From: Prauserella salsuginis
Lineage (GTDB): Bacteria; Actinomycetota; Actinomycetes; Mycobacteriales; Pseudonocardiaceae
Direction of reading: 5' to 3'
Assembly: GCF_024648885.1 (NCBI RefSeq)
Contig: NZ_JANBBF010000008.1
Coordinates: 124,001-188,000, forward strand
DNA: 64,000 nucleotides
The notes below the pieces were generated by a model. That model searched no databases. It saw only the letters and a list, made by a program, of their open reading frames with translations, and was not told the DNA's origin. Below are positions 1 to 7,847 of the stretch, piece by piece. Every line of letters starts with the position of its first letter. Position 1 is the stretch's first letter. Made by a program: the position numbers and the translations under genes.

Positions 1-626
1 AGCTGAAGGACACGTTCAAGGCGGCGCAGGCCCTCCCGCTGACGCTCGGCTTCCTCGGCGCATATCTCGTCTACACCGACGGCATCAACACCGTGGTCAG
101 CGTGTCTGCGCAGTACGGCACGGAGGAGCTCGGGTTCAGCGACCAGGTGCTGATCGCGACGGTGCTGGTCATCCAGTTCGTGGCCTACATCGGCGGTATG
201 TTGCACGGCTTCGCGGCTCGCAGATTCGGAGCGAAGAAGGTGATCCTGGCGAGCCTGGCCGTGTGGGTGCTGGTGCTGGTGTTCGCCTACTTCGTCGAGG
301 AGGGCCAGGCGATGCAGTTCTACGCGCTGGCCGTCGGGATCGGCCTGGTTCTCGGCGGCACGAACGCGCTGTCGCGATCGCTGTACAGCCAGCTCATCCC
401 GGCGGGCAAGGAAGCGCAGTTCTATTCGCTCTACGAGGTCGGTGAGCGTGGCACGTCGTGGCTGGGGCCGCTCGTGTTCGCGGGCGTGGGCCAGGCGACG
501 GGGTCGTTCCGGTACGCGATCATCGCCCTGGTGATCTTCTTCGTGGCCGGCTTCGTCCTCGTGGCGCTGGTGCCTGTGAGAAGGGCCATCGCGGCGGCCG
601 GCAACGAGGAGCCTAAGGTGCTGTAG
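1..626 (+). CDS. MFS permease, UMF1/Atg22-like (3' part)
   Basis: This is the carboxy-terminal part of a major facilitator permease; the start lies before the window, and the reading frame is open from base 3 to the TAG at 624-626. About 207 residues are visible with five or six hydrophobic segments, including a PGKEAQFYSLYEVGERGTSW-type stretch shared with UMF1 family transporters (related to the fungal vacuolar effluxer Atg22). It ends in a short basic/acidic cytoplasmic tail. The substrate cannot be told from sequence. The next gene starts 27 bases downstream but has its own promoter-like box, so it need not be an operon partner. Confidence 0.8.
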   Translation, partial: LKDTFKAAQALPLTLGFLGAYLVYTDGINTVVSVSAQYGTEELGFSDQVLIATVLVIQFVAYIGGMLHGFAARRFGAKKVILASLAVWVLVLVFAYFVEEGQAMQFYALAVGIGLVLGGTNALSRSLYSQLIPAGKEAQFYSLYEVGERGTSWLGPLVFAGVGQATGSFRYAIIALVIFFVAGFVLVALVPVRRAIAAAGNEEPKVL

Positions 627-639
627 CGTCGCCGGCCGC

Positions 640-653
640 TAGGGTTCTCCGGC
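640..653 (+). promoter_or_regulatory. -10 box of a leaderless thymidine kinase mRNA
   Basis: TAGGGT at 640-645 is followed by 8 nt and then the GTG at 654, with no Shine-Dalgarno sequence. This is the commonest leaderless layout in this window and argues for the GTG at 654 over the in-frame GTG at 732. Confidence 0.5.
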
Positions 654-1559
654 GTGACAGCGCTCGAGAGCCCCGGAGCAGACCCGACCGACGCTCTTTC
701 CCCGGTCCCCGCCTGGGGTTCGCGCCGCGAGGTGCCGAACGTCGGAAAGATCAAGTTCTCGTACGGTCCGATGGACTGCGGGAAATCGACCCTCGCGCTG
801 CAGATCGATCACAATCTGGCGCGGCAGGGCAGACAGGGACTGCTGCTGGTGAGCAACGACCGCTCCGGGCCCGGCCAGATCACGAGCCGGATCGGGATCA
901 CGCGGGAGGCACTCGAACTGGACGTGGGCACGGATCTGCGCAGCGTGGTGCGGCAGGCGTGGGAACAGGGCACGCACGTCGACTACCTGATCGTCGACGA
1001 GGCGCAGTTCCTCTCCCCTGCCCAGGTCGAACAACTTGGCGAGCTCGCCGACGAGGCCACGATCGACGTGTACTGCTTCGGCATCGCGACCGACTTCCGC
1101 AGCAGGCTGTTCCCCGGCGCGCGGCGGCTGTTCGAACTCGCGGACGAGCTGCAGCCGGTGCAGGTGGAGGTGCTGTGCTGGTGTGGACTGCCCGGCCGGT
1201 TCAACGCGCGGGTGTACGGCGACGAAGTGCAGCGCACGGGTGACACGGTGGTCGTCGCAGACACGGCAGACGTGACCGAGGACGCGCAGCCGCTGCACGA
1301 GACCGCCGGCGACACACACGCCCCCGGCGCGGACGGCGCCACGCCGAACCCGCCGGGCGCTCCCCTGACCGTGTCACCCGCGGTGGCCCACACCTCGGAC
1401 GACGACGGCGAGGTGTCCATCGCGGAGGTGAATCGGACGACACCACCCTCGCAGACCGACAGCACTACGGTGCGTTACCAAGTACTGTGTCGGCGGCATT
1501 ACCGCCTCGGAGATCTCGGACCTGCCGGTTCCGGCCACGGTCAGCTGCGGCTGACCTGA
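654..1559 (+). CDS. tdk: Thymidine kinase with a long insertion in the zinc domain
   Basis: The protein phosphorylates thymidine to dTMP in the salvage pathway. Seen: a P-loop GPMDCGKST at residues 38-46, the DEAQF Walker B motif at 115-119, a GQITSRIG segment at 74-81, and a zinc ribbon with CWC at 175-177 and C279/H282. It is 301 residues against roughly 190-220 for the family. The excess is a Pro/Thr/Asp-rich stretch at about residues 206-271, placed between VVVADT and the conserved VRYQVLCRRH end of the ribbon. The insertion has no predicted hydrophobic or catalytic motif and looks disordered. The first 28 residues are also extra; GTG at 732 is an alternative start. A hairpin follows the stop codon. 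Confidence 0.85.
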   Translation: MTALESPGADPTDALSPVPAWGSRREVPNVGKIKFSYGPMDCGKSTLALQIDHNLARQGRQGLLLVSNDRSGPGQITSRIGITREALELDVGTDLRSVVRQAWEQGTHVDYLIVDEAQFLSPAQVEQLGELADEATIDVYCFGIATDFRSRLFPGARRLFELADELQPVQVEVLCWCGLPGRFNARVYGDEVQRTGDTVVVADTADVTEDAQPLHETAGDTHAPGADGATPNPPGAPLTVSPAVAHTSDDDGEVSIAEVNRTTPPSQTDSTTVRYQVLCRRHYRLGDLGPAGSGHGQLRLT

Positions 1560-1571
1560 CGATCGGCTCGG

Positions 1572-1601
1572 CCCCGCACCCGCGGGGTCCCCCGTGCGGG
1601 G
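1572..1601 (+). terminator. Hairpin after tdk
   Basis: CCCCGCAC (1572-1579) pairs with GTGCGGGG (1594-1601) around a 14-nt G/C loop, just after the tdk stop. There is no T tract, as is usual for terminators in this GC range. Confidence 0.5.
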
Positions 1602-1735
1602 GTGTGTCCGAGAAGCGCGCCATCGGAGCGTCATACGAGCGCGGCTGCCGTCTCCCTTTCGGGAGAAGACCGTTGTCCCGGCGCGATTCGTCGCGGCGGG
1701 TGTACCGAGTGCCGTGGGTTACGATCCGGCGTACG

Positions 1736-1763
1736 GGGAATGAACCCGGCGGCGGCGTTCGTT
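1736..1763 (+). promoter_or_regulatory. SigR/SigH-type promoter of rbpA
   Basis: GGGAAT at 1736-1741 is followed by exactly 18 nt and CGTT at 1760-1763. This matches the GGAAT-N18/19-GTT consensus of the thiol-oxidative-stress sigma factors SigR (Streptomyces) and SigH (mycobacteria). rbpA is a known SigR target in Streptomyces, so position and family knowledge agree. The 5' leader would be about 50 nt. Confidence 0.75.
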
Positions 1764-1817
1764 GCACTCGGTGAGCATGACCCGGGCTCCGCCAGGAGCC
1801 GACTGAAAGGACTCATC

Positions 1818-2159
1818 ATGGCCGACCGTGTTCTCCGTGGCAGCAGGTTGGGAGCGGTTAGCTACGAGACCGACCGCAATCACGACCTCGCTCCGCGGCG
1901 TAGCGTGCGCTACGCGTGCCCCAAGGGCCACGAGTTCGAGGTTCCGTTCTCCGACGACGCCGAGATCCCCGCGACGTGGGAATGCCGACTGCACGGCAGT
2001 GAGTCGGACATCATCGAGGGCGGTCAGACGGAGCAGAAGGAGGTCAAGCCTCCGCGTACGCACTGGGACATGCTCCTGGAACGCCGGTCGGTGCCGGAAC
2101 TCGAGGAACTGCTCAACGAGCGCCTCGAGGAGCTGAAGGCCCGCCGGGGCCGCGCGTGA
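1818..2159 (+). CDS. rbpA: RNA polymerase-binding protein RbpA
   Basis: RbpA binds RNA polymerase and group I/II sigma factors, stabilises the open complex and alters rifampicin sensitivity; it is restricted to Actinobacteria. The 113-residue protein shows the typical MADRVLRGSRLGAVSYE start, the central zinc-type core with YACPKGHEF and TWECRLHG, and the sigma-interaction helix near the end (WDMLLERRSVPELEELL). The ATG at 1818 is chosen because family members begin with this sequence and GAAAGGA lies 7-8 nt upstream; the frame is open further upstream but that part is not conserved. It is monocistronic, bounded by a SigR-type promoter and a strong hairpin. Confidence 0.97.
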   Translation: MADRVLRGSRLGAVSYETDRNHDLAPRRSVRYACPKGHEFEVPFSDDAEIPATWECRLHGSESDIIEGGQTEQKEVKPPRTHWDMLLERRSVPELEELLNERLEELKARRGRA

Positions 2160-2233
2160 CGCGGCGTCGCTGACGGCCCCGCCGAGGCGAGGCTCGTCCG
2201 GGTCGTCGGCCGGAGATTCCGCTCCCACCACAT

Positions 2234-2273
2234 CGTTGGCGCCCGCATCTCATTTGAGGTGCGGGCGCCAACG
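2234..2273 (+). terminator. Strong hairpin after rbpA
   Basis: An 18-bp stem (2234-2251 with 2256-2273, one G-T pair) closes a 4-nt loop. It begins CGTTGGCGCC and ends GGCGCCAACG, 75 nt after the rbpA stop codon. Confidence 0.8.
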
Positions 2274-2311
2274 TCTGTCCGGGTCCGTTCGCTCCCCTGC
2301 CACCGCCCGAC

Positions 2312-2355
2312 CCGAGCTCGTCGCACCGGCCCGAGCTCGTCGCACCGGCCCGAGC
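2312..2355. repeat. 19-bp tandem repeat, 2.3 copies
   Basis: The unit CCGAGCTCGTCGCACCGGC occupies 2312-2330 and 2331-2349 and starts a third time at 2350-2355. It lies in the noncoding stretch between rbpA and the VOC gene. No function can be read from it. Confidence 0.8.
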
Positions 2356-2427
2356 CGTCACCGCGGCCGCGAGCAGCGCCTCCGATTTCTCCAAGCCAAC
2401 CGCACGGCGGCATGCGATCGTGCGTGC

Positions 2428-2781
2428 ATGATCAAGAGAGTCATTCCCTACGCAGACGGTGACGATCTTCCGGCGTCCCGGGAGTTCTACGTCGCGGTGT
2501 TCGGGTTCGAGGTCGTCATGGAAGAGCCGGTCCTGGGCTTGGCGTCGCCTGCCGATCCCTCCGACCAGGTCCTGATCCCTCCACGAGGGATGGAGAACCC
2601 TTCGCCGCACTTCGGGATCGACGTGGGCGAGCCTGCGGCCGTCGACGCGGCGCACGCCGAGGTGATGCGGCGAGGTCTGCGTGTCGTCTATCCGCTGACC
2701 GACGAGCCGTGGGGTGTGCGCCGCTTCTTCGTGGAGGATCCCGGCGGCACGGTCGTGAACGTGGTCGCCCATCTGAGCTGA
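2428..2781 (+). CDS. VOC-fold (glyoxalase/bleomycin resistance-like) protein
   Basis: A 117-residue single VOC module: a beta-alpha-beta half beginning with IPYADGDDLPASREFYVAVFGFEV, and a second half ending in RRFFVEDPGGTVVNVVAH, the usual FxDPxGxxxN signature. Proteins of this fold are dioxygenases, lyases, epimerases or drug-binding proteins. The typical metal ligands are not all obvious, so a binding or resistance role is as likely as catalysis. The start is the ATG at 2428; no ribosome binding site is visible. It stands alone on the plus strand, convergent with the MFS gene that ends at 2916. Confidence 0.8.
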   Translation: MIKRVIPYADGDDLPASREFYVAVFGFEVVMEEPVLGLASPADPSDQVLIPPRGMENPSPHFGIDVGEPAAVDAAHAEVMRRGLRVVYPLTDEPWGVRRFFVEDPGGTVVNVVAHLS

Positions 2782-2915
2782 TCGCCCACATCGAGGCCGA
2801 ACTTCCCGGGACCGGCCATGCGGACTGAGATCCTCCTCGTCGTGACGGTGCGGGCAGAGCGTCAGCGACGCAGGCCGGAGTGGTCGCGGCCGGTGCATCG
2901 CCGGATCCGGCCGCA

Positions 2916-4355
2916 CTATGCCCCCTGCGCGGCCCCCTGCGCGCGGCTCCGCCGGCCGAGCACGACGGCCGCCGCACCGAACCCGAGTGCACCGGCGATG
3001 TTGATCACAGCGACCACGCCGAACGCGGTGTCGAACCCCGAGGTCGCCGCGATCGTGGTCAGCAGCCCGCCCAGAGTGGCCACACCGATCGCTACGCTCG
3101 CCTGTTGCATCGTCGAGAACAGTCCGCCAGTGAGACCGGCGATCTCCTTCGGCACCGCGTCCATCACGACACCGAGCAACGGTCCGAACTCCAACGCCAG
3201 CACCACGCCGTAGACGGTTCCCGGCACTTGGAACCACAACTCCCACGACCAGCGCCCGGCGGGGCCGACGAACGAGATCGTGGCCATGACCGCCAGCAGC
3301 ACGGCCTGGGCCAACGCCGCCGCGGCCAGGACACGCGGACCGCCGAACCGGCCGACCACCCGCGGCGTGAGCCGCATGCCGACGACGAAGGCGACGCAGC
3401 ACAACAGCAGCGCAGCACCCGATTCCAGCACGGACAGGCCGTGGCCTCGCTGGGTGATGAGCGCGAAGTCGAACATGAACGCCCCGAAACCCACAAAGAA
3501 GATCACCACCATCGCGAGACCGATCCGCATGGCAGGCATGCCCAGCACCGACGGGGGAAGGACCGGCTCGCCGCCCCGCCGTTCGAGCCGCCACTGGTGG
3601 ACGCCGAGCGCGGTGAACGCGACCACGGCCAGGCCCAGCACGGCGAGCACGTCCCCGGACCAGTCCCGGCCCGGACCCAGTGACAGGCCCACGATCAGCG
3701 TGAACAGTCCGACGGCCAGTAGGACCGTGCCGGTGTGGTCGAGGGTGCCGGGTGCATTGCTCCGGGTCTCCGGCACCCGGCGCGACCCGAACCAGCCGAG
3801 GCCGGCGAACACGGCGAAGGCCAGGAACGACGCCCGCCACCCACTGGCCGTGCCCAGCGCGTCGACCAGCACGCCACCCGTGGCCAGTCCGCCGATGGTG
3901 CCGAAGCCGGAGGACGCGCCGTACCACCCGATCGCCCGCGCCCGGGCGGCTCCGTCGAAGGTGTGCTGGATCGTCGCCAGCACCTGCGGCAGCGTGACCG
4001 CCGCAGCGGCACCCAGAACGAACCGGGCAGCCACGAGGACCGGCACGCTCGGTGCGAAGGCCACGAGCACGCAGGCGACCGCGATCGACGCGATGCCGCT
4101 GCGGAACAGGAGCCTGCGCCCGATGCGGTCGCCGAGTCGGCCGGCGAAAACCAGGCCGGACGCGAAGGCGGCGCCCAGCGCGGCGGTCGCCAGGGCGAGT
4201 TCGGAATCCGTGGCGCCGAGCGCGGCCTGCGTAGCCGGAGCGACCGTGTTGGACAGCGCCATCAGTGATGTGGAGAAGAACGAGCCGAGGTAGAGCGGCC
4301 ACAGGGCCGCGATGCCGACCTCGGGGTCGGCCGGAGGTGCATCGGTGGTTGTCAT
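2916..4355 (-). CDS. MFS drug/proton antiporter (DHA2-like)
   Basis: A 479-residue permease with about 14 hydrophobic segments, typical of the EmrB/QacA (DHA2) branch. Visible signatures include GRLGDRIGRR between the second and third segments (motif A) and a region after TM5 rich in Gly/Pro (motif C-like). The ATG at 4355 is used because the sequence upstream of it is not membrane-like. It is divergently transcribed from an XRE/MmyB-type regulator 100 bp away, which suggests local control by that protein. The substrate is unknown; export of a toxic small molecule is the usual role of the family. Confidence 0.88.
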   Translation of the reverse strand: MTTTDAPPADPEVGIAALWPLYLGSFFSTSLMALSNTVAPATQAALGATDSELALATAALGAAFASGLVFAGRLGDRIGRRLLFRSGIASIAVACVLVAFAPSVPVLVAARFVLGAAAAVTLPQVLATIQHTFDGAARARAIGWYGASSGFGTIGGLATGGVLVDALGTASGWRASFLAFAVFAGLGWFGSRRVPETRSNAPGTLDHTGTVLLAVGLFTLIVGLSLGPGRDWSGDVLAVLGLAVVAFTALGVHQWRLERRGGEPVLPPSVLGMPAMRIGLAMVVIFFVGFGAFMFDFALITQRGHGLSVLESGAALLLCCVAFVVGMRLTPRVVGRFGGPRVLAAAALAQAVLLAVMATISFVGPAGRWSWELWFQVPGTVYGVVLALEFGPLLGVVMDAVPKEIAGLTGGLFSTMQQASVAIGVATLGGLLTTIAATSGFDTAFGVVAVINIAGALGFGAAAVVLGRRSRAQGAAQGA

Positions 4356-4431
4356 GCCTCGAGCGTGCGGGCGGGCACCTCGCGCGCCCAGTGTGTCGGC
4401 ATGCTGGTGGCGCGAGCACCACCCTCGGTGA

Positions 4432-4458
4432 CATGCCGGGACGCATAATCGGGGCATG
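4432..4458. promoter_or_regulatory. Inverted repeat over promoter and start codon of the XRE regulator
   Basis: CATGCC at 4432-4437 and GGCATG at 4453-4458 form an inverted repeat separated by 15 nt. Between them lies CATAAT (4444-4449), a good -10 box 6 nt before the ATG at 4456, which suggests a leaderless mRNA. The repeat would be well placed as an autoregulatory operator; that is inference. Confidence 0.4.
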
Positions 4459-5361
4459 GCCACGAGTAGCGAGGAGCTCGGCGTGTTCCTCAAGAGCCGG
4501 CGCGCATGTGTCACACCGGCCGAGGTCGGATTGCCGCCAGGCACCCGGCGGCGGGTTCCCGGGCTGCGCAGGGAGGAAGTGGCGGTGCTCGCGAACGTCG
4601 GAACCACCTGGTACACGTGGCTGGAACAGGGCCGCCGCGTGCAGCCGTCGATCACCGTGCTCGAATCGATCGCCGACGCGCTGCTGCTGAGCCACGCCGA
4701 ACGTGCCCATCTGTTCCGGCTGGCGGGCTACACCGCCGCGGCCGACCACGCGGGCGAATCGGCGATCTCGGACCGGCTCCGCACCACGCTCGACCAGCTG
4801 TCGCCCTTTCCCGCCATGGTGACCGACTCGCAGTACTTCCTGCGCGCGTACAACCAGTCCTACCGCTACCTGGTGCACGACATCGAGTCCTACGCCCCGG
4901 AGGACCGCAACAACGTCCTGCTGACTCTCGCCGATCCACACTGGAGGGCCGCATTCGTCAACGTCGACGACTACGCGACCGCACTCGTGGCGAGAATGCG
5001 CGGGGTCTACGGCACCACTCTCACGGACCCTGCCTGGCCGCCGCTGCTGGAGCGGCTGCGCACCGTCCCCCGGTTCGTCGACCTCTGGGACTCCGGTGCC
5101 GTGGGCGTCGAATCCCGCTGCCAGCCGCAGATCAGAAATCCCTACGTCGGCACCCTGATGCTCCACACTCTCGGGTTCACGGTCGCCGAGAACACGCGCC
5201 TGACCCTCCGGGTGTTCCAACCTGCCGACAACACCACTCAGGCACGGCTCGAGACGCTGCAGAACCTCATCGAGACCGGGCGGATCGAGACCGGGCAGCA
5301 GGCCCGGCGGCATCTGACTGCGGTCACGGCCGACGACGACCGCGGCATCGTCGCGGGGTGA
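4456..5361 (+). CDS. XRE-family regulator with MmyB-type ligand domain
   Basis: The 301-residue protein has an amino-terminal helix-turn-helix (LRREEVAVLANVGTTWYTWLEQGR, roughly residues 36-60), then an MmyB-like PAS-related ligand-binding domain (about 105-275) containing MVTDSQYFLRAYNQSYR and GTLMLHTLGF. This architecture is abundant in actinomycetes, where some members bind fatty acids and regulate neighbouring genes. It is divergent from the MFS exporter, the likely target. The 3' end of the gene holds a 12-bp tandem duplication encoding IETGRIETG, a recent slippage product. Confidence 0.88.
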   Translation: MATSSEELGVFLKSRRACVTPAEVGLPPGTRRRVPGLRREEVAVLANVGTTWYTWLEQGRRVQPSITVLESIADALLLSHAERAHLFRLAGYTAAADHAGESAISDRLRTTLDQLSPFPAMVTDSQYFLRAYNQSYRYLVHDIESYAPEDRNNVLLTLADPHWRAAFVNVDDYATALVARMRGVYGTTLTDPAWPPLLERLRTVPRFVDLWDSGAVGVESRCQPQIRNPYVGTLMLHTLGFTVAENTRLTLRVFQPADNTTQARLETLQNLIETGRIETGQQARRHLTAVTADDDRGIVAG

Positions 5362-5392
5362 ACACCGGCGTCGTGCGGCGCGGGCTGCGGTG

Positions 5393-5782
5393 TCAGGCGC
5401 CGGGACCGTTGATCGCGATGACCAGCACGTCGAGGGCGAGCAGCATGCTGACGGGCGTCTGGACGATGCGTTCGCGCCGGCTGCGCGAGATCGCGTTCAG
5501 CGCGATGCTGCTCGCGCAGTAGGCGAACAGCACCCAGGTGGCCGCCGTGATCGCCGTGGTGTCGCCACCGTGCAGGACGCCGGCTCGGCTCAGCAGCAAG
5601 AGAGCGAACCCGGCGTACAACACGACGGCGACCACGGCCGCCTGCCGCAGGCGGGGTGTCGCCACTCGGTGCTGGCCTCCCCACGCGTACTCCCCGAGCG
5701 GTCGGCCGCCGATGAGCAGGAGCTGCATCACCGTGAGTCCGGCCAGCACGGCGAGCGCCAGCCCGAGCGCCAGGATCGTCAT
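5393..5782 (-). CDS. Small four-helix membrane protein of unknown function
   Basis: The 129-residue protein has four predicted membrane segments: about residues 2-24, 46-66, 79-97 and 108-126, with a basic loop (SRSRRERIVQ) before the last. I do not recognise the family. The ATG at 5782 gives a protein that begins directly with the first hydrophobic segment. It lies alone between the XRE regulator and the dehydratase gene, on the opposite strand to the regulator, with 198 bp of noncoding sequence upstream. Confidence 0.65.
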   Translation of the reverse strand: MTILALGLALAVLAGLTVMQLLLIGGRPLGEYAWGGQHRVATPRLRQAAVVAVVLYAGFALLLLSRAGVLHGGDTTAITAATWVLFAYCASSIALNAISRSRRERIVQTPVSMLLALDVLVIAINGPGA

Positions 5783-5980
5783 CGTCCGTGCCCTCCCGCC
5801 TGCGCCGCCTCGCGTGATCGTAGCTCGCTCGGCGCCGGCCGATGTCCGGAATGGTCGACCTGCCGAGGACGACGCGGGCCGATCACGCCGGAGGCCTCCG
5901 AGCGACGGTCTCCGGGCGACGGGTCTTGCACCGCATCCCCGGCGTTCCCTGGGACCGCCGGGGACTGCGCCGCGGAACGG

Positions 5981-6943
5981 TCAGACGAGATCCGACAGGT
6001 CGGTGTTGGCGCCGCACAGCACGACGGCGACGCGCTCGCCTGCGACAGGCCGGTAGGCGCCCGCCAGCAGGGCCGCCGGTGCCGCCGCGGTTCCGTGCTC
6101 GACGGCGATGCGGTACTCGCGCCACAGCAGCGTCCGTGCCGCGACGATGTCGGCGTCGTCGACCAGGACCGAGGCGACACCGGTGCGCACGGCGACCTCG
6201 TGGGCGATCTCGCCGAGGCGGGTGGCGCCGAGCGAGTCGGCCGCGACGCCCGAGACGTCGACGTCCACCGGGGTGCCCTCGGCGAGCGCCGTGTGCAGCG
6301 TGGGGATCGTCTGGGGTTCGACACCGACGACGTGGGCCCGCCCCTCGGTCGCCGCGGCGATGCCGGCCAGCAGCCCGCCGCCGCCGACCGCGACGAGGAT
6401 CGTGTCGACGCCACCGGTCTGCTCCAGCAGTTCCGCACCCAGTGTGCCCTGTCCGGCGCAGATCTCTGGCTGGTCGTAGGCGTGGCAGAACAGCGCGCCC
6501 GTCTCGGCGACGTCGGCCGTCGCGGCGTCGTAGGCGTCGGCGTACTTGGTCCCGGTGGCCACGACGGTGGCGCCGAGGTCCGCGAGCTTGGCCTGTTTCA
6601 CCGCCGGTGCCGTTTCGGGCACGTACACGCGTGCGGGCACGCCCTGCCGGGCGGCGGCGTGTGCGACGGCCAGGCCCGCGTTGCCACCCGAGGCCGCCAC
6701 GACACCGGCCTCGGTCAGTTGCCCGTCGGCGGCCGCCGCGAGGATGCGGTTGTACGCGCCCCGGGCCTTGAACGACCCGGTGTGCTGCAGCTGTTCGAGT
6801 TTGAGCCACACGGTGGCCGCCGCGTCGGCGTGCGGCGGGGAGTCCCGGTGCAGCGAGGCGGTGTCGGCCTGCAGCAGCGGCGTGGTGCGGATGTGGCCGC
6901 GGATCCGGTCACGGGCGGCGGCCACGTCGGCTGGGGTGAGCAT
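5981..6943 (-). CDS. PLP-dependent threonine/serine dehydratase
   Basis: A fold-type II PLP enzyme of 320 residues that probably deaminates threonine or serine to the 2-oxo acid. Seen: the Schiff-base lysine in TGSFKARG (K59), the phosphate/substrate loop ASGGNAGLA, and the glycine-rich cofactor loop VGGGGLLAG. There is no carboxy-terminal ACT domain, so it resembles the catabolic or biodegradative class rather than allosteric IlvA. The ATG at 6943 is 2 nt after the stop codon of the upstream mannosyltransferase gene, so the two are translationally coupled. A serine racemase-type activity is an alternative. Confidence 0.85.
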   Translation of the reverse strand: MLTPADVAAARDRIRGHIRTTPLLQADTASLHRDSPPHADAAATVWLKLEQLQHTGSFKARGAYNRILAAAADGQLTEAGVVAASGGNAGLAVAHAAARQGVPARVYVPETAPAVKQAKLADLGATVVATGTKYADAYDAATADVAETGALFCHAYDQPEICAGQGTLGAELLEQTGGVDTILVAVGGGGLLAGIAAATEGRAHVVGVEPQTIPTLHTALAEGTPVDVDVSGVAADSLGATRLGEIAHEVAVRTGVASVLVDDADIVAARTLLWREYRIAVEHGTAAAPAALLAGAYRPVAGERVAVVLCGANTDLSDLV

Positions 6944-6945
6944 GG

Positions 6946-7710
6946 TCAGCGCCGGGTCACCAGCCGGCGCAACTGGCCCAGCCTCCGTCGCAGGCCCCAC
7001 TGGGCGACGCGCAGCATGGCCTCACCGACGATCGAGCCGTTCATCTTCGACGTGCCGATCTCCCGCTCGGTGAACGTGATCGGCACCTCGACGATGTCGA
7101 ACCCGGCCTCGGCCGTGCGCAGCGTCAGGTCGATCTGGAAGCAGTAGCCAGCGGAGACGACCTCGCCGAGCGGCAGTGCGGCCAGCACCGGCGCGCGGTA
7201 GGCGCGGAACCCGGCTGTCATGTCGTTGACCGGCACGCCGAGCGCTATCCGCGAATAGAGGTTGGCGCCGCGCGAGAGCGCCTCGCGGTGCTTCGGCCAG
7301 TTGACCAACGCTCCGCCCGGCACGTAACGCGAACCGATGACCAGGTCGGACTCGTCGAGTGCGGCGAGCAGCCGCGGCAGGTCCTCCGGGGCGTGGGAGC
7401 CGTCGGCGTCCATTTCGACGAGTGTGCGGTAGCCGTGGTCGAGTCCCCAGTGGAAACCGGCGATGTAGGCGGCTCCGAGCCCGGACTTCTCCGTGCGGTG
7501 CAGCACGTGGACGCGGTCGTCGGAGGCGGCGAACTTGTCGGCGAGCTCGCCGGTGCCGTCCGGGCTGCCGTCGTCGACGACGAGCGCGTGCACCTCGGGC
7601 AGCGCGTCGTGGAGACGTTGCAGGAGTGGCGTGAGGTTCTCCCGCTCGTTGTAGGTCGGGACGATCACCAGCACAGGATCGATCTCGCCGGCGTGCGCGC
7701 CCTCCGCCAT
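6946..7710 (-). CDS. ppm1: Polyprenol monophosphomannose synthase
   Basis: A family 2 glycosyltransferase of 254 residues that makes polyprenol-phosphate-mannose from GDP-mannose, the mannosyl donor for lipoglycans and protein O-mannosylation. Seen: [36 protein letters not shown] with the metal-binding DxD, and GSRYVPGG, all characteristic of the DPM1/Ppm1 family. The start at 7710 is supported by GGGGAG five bases upstream. The membrane acyltransferase gene lnt lies directly upstream. In M. tuberculosis these two activities are fused in one protein, whereas here they are separate. Confidence 0.92.
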   Translation of the reverse strand: MAEGAHAGEIDPVLVIVPTYNERENLTPLLQRLHDALPEVHALVVDDGSPDGTGELADKFAASDDRVHVLHRTEKSGLGAAYIAGFHWGLDHGYRTLVEMDADGSHAPEDLPRLLAALDESDLVIGSRYVPGGALVNWPKHREALSRGANLYSRIALGVPVNDMTAGFRAYRAPVLAALPLGEVVSAGYCFQIDLTLRTAEAGFDIVEVPITFTEREIGTSKMNGSIVGEAMLRVAQWGLRRRLGQLRRLVTRR

Positions 7711-7847
7711 GTCGCTCCCCTGTCTCCCCTGTGTCGGTTGCGGCGTCACCGGCATCCGGTGCGCCGTGGTTCACCGGCCACCGCATCGTGGCCGCGCCGG
7801 GCTCTCACCCGGTTCTGCCTCCGTGACGTGTGCCCGGACGGCCGGCG

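Noticed and set aside
1720-1725. TACGAT as a second -10 box for rbpA
   Set aside because: No acceptable -35 is found 16-19 bp upstream and it is not placed for a leaderless start.
1602-1817. Upstream extension of rbpA
   Set aside because: The frame is open but the SigR-type promoter lies inside it and all RbpA proteins start near MADRVL.
2113-5313. A continuous open frame of about 1066 codons on the minus strand
   Set aside because: It runs antisense and out of frame through the MFS and XRE genes and its translation is Arg/Pro/Gly-rich low complexity, as expected of shadow frames in GC-rich DNA.
5390-7147. A 585-codon open frame on the plus strand
   Set aside because: It lies opposite the membrane protein, dehydratase and mannosyltransferase genes, whose products have clear family motifs; this frame has none.
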